Below are positions 63,499 to 64,000 of a stretch of DNA of 64,000 nucleotides, one piece after another (position 1 is the first letter of the stretch; every line of letters starts with the position of its first letter). Under the pieces are notes generated by a model. It was not told where the DNA came from. It ran no database searches and worked only from the letters and a program-made list of their open reading frames with translations. The DNA is from Nonomuraea sediminis (lineage in GTDB: Bacteria; Actinomycetota; Actinomycetes; Streptosporangiales; Streptosporangiaceae), in contig NZ_JAHDTI010000018.1 of the NCBI RefSeq assembly GCF_018531495.1, positions 124,001-188,000 of the forward strand, written 5' to 3'. Made by a program: the position numbers and the translations under genes.

Positions 63499-64000
63499 GC
63501 TCGCTCCTCGATCAACGCGTTGACAAGGGATGCGCCCCGTTCGGCGTCGTCGACGCTGATCAGCAGCTGACCGCCGGAGCGGTAGCGCAGGATCAGGCAG
63601 TCGCCGCCGCGGAGCATGATGGCCGCCATGCCCGGCAGCCCGCGCAGGCCCCAGCCGCCGACCTGGCTCGGGTAGCGCACCTCGGACCAGGCACGGTCGA
63701 TCTTCGACAGCCGGATGCGCCGCACCGGCCAGCCGAACGGCCCGAACCCGATGGCCAGGCCGTCCTGCGTCACCCGCACCGTGGCCGAGGAGGTGGCCAG
63801 GCCGGCGACCAGCACGATCGCCATGCCCGGCAGCAGCCGTCCGAGGTCCTCGCGCGACAGCACGCCCAGCAGGGTCAGCCCGCCCGTCACGACCAGCGCG
63901 GCGCCCGCCGCCGCGGCCATGGCCATCAGCCACGGGTTCACCACCCGGCTGACCCAGACCGAGCGCTGGCCGGGACGCAGCCGCAGCCGGGGCACGCCCT
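63495..64000 (-). CDS. Membrane protein of unknown family, possibly 5' truncated
   Basis: At least 166 residues; the frame is open to the window edge and the GTG at 63995 may be internal. Two spans (about 22-65 in this numbering) are followed by a PH-like beta-rich domain with VRVTQDGLAIGFGPFGWPVR and GGDCLILRYRSGGQLLISVD, ending DAERGASLVNALIEERA. This resembles the C-terminal part of actinobacterial DUF1648-type proteins, but I am not certain. It is coupled to the CPBP gene by a 4-nt overlap. Confidence 0.65.
   Translation of the reverse strand, partial: GVPRLRLRPGQRSVWVSRVVNPWLMAMAAAAGAALVVTGGLTLLGVLSREDLGRLLPGMAIVLVAGLATSSATVRVTQDGLAIGFGPFGWPVRRIRLSKIDRAWSEVRYPSQVGGWGLRGLPGMAAIMLRGGDCLILRYRSGGQLLISVDDAERGASLVNALIEERA

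Overview
The window is high-GC DNA with dense, often 1-11 nt overlapping genes. The gene set is actinobacterial: a qcrCAB plus ctaE/ctaCDF respiratory supercomplex, PimB, LysX, PspA/PspAA/PspAB, DUF3043, a c-di-AMP riboswitch ahead of an NlpC/P60 hydrolase, and many GTG starts. I infer a mycelial actinomycete, possibly Streptosporangiales. Gene content and order from pimB to erpA (3.2-37.3 kb) resemble, from memory, the Rv2188c-Rv2204c region of Mycobacterium tuberculosis.

Layout. 0-2.1 kb: end of a carbohydrate ABC importer operon. 2.2-8.6 kb: an epoxide hydrolase with a twin-palindrome promoter, then cell-envelope genes (pimB, two metalloproteases, two NlpC/P60 hydrolases). 8.6-15.4 kb: NYN-domain protein, phosphotransferase, a NarL-type two-component system, and a small membrane protein plus two bacterial PH-domain proteins. 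15.5-20 kb: two membrane Ser/Thr kinases and a non-kinase membrane protein that share an extracellular two-cysteine module. 20-22 kb: exonuclease/GIY-YIG fusion and a stand-alone Lrp ligand domain. 22.1-22.7 kb: tandem repeats and a ~350 bp inverted repeat. 22.7-33.8 kb: respiratory genes, interrupted by a receiver-like protein, trpD, a START-like protein and an L,D-transpeptidase. 33.9-38.7 kb: sulfur/Fe-S genes (cysteine desulfurase, TusA-like, erpA), CBS protein, adenosine kinase, nadA. 38.7-40.3 kb: hairpin-rich DNA and small orphan genes. 40.3-44.7 kb: P450-ALDH-ADH cassette with a TetR regulator. 44.7-54.8 kb: SIMPL protein, beta-propeller kinase, LysX, hydrolase and the Psp cluster. 54.9-59.6 kb: DUF3043, multicopper oxidase, SMI1/KNR4-like, aldo/keto reductase. 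59.6-62.6 kb: a cobalamin late-step operon (cobU, an APH-fold kinase, cobS). 62.5-64 kb: CPBP protease and a truncated membrane protein.

Two themes stand out. One is envelope stress and surface homeostasis (PIM synthesis, peptidoglycan hydrolases, Ldt, LysX, Psp, STPKs). The other is an interspersed ~110-120 bp repeat family: six copies lie between genes, two of them facing each other as a giant palindrome. No tRNA, rRNA, CRISPR array, prophage or insertion sequence was seen.
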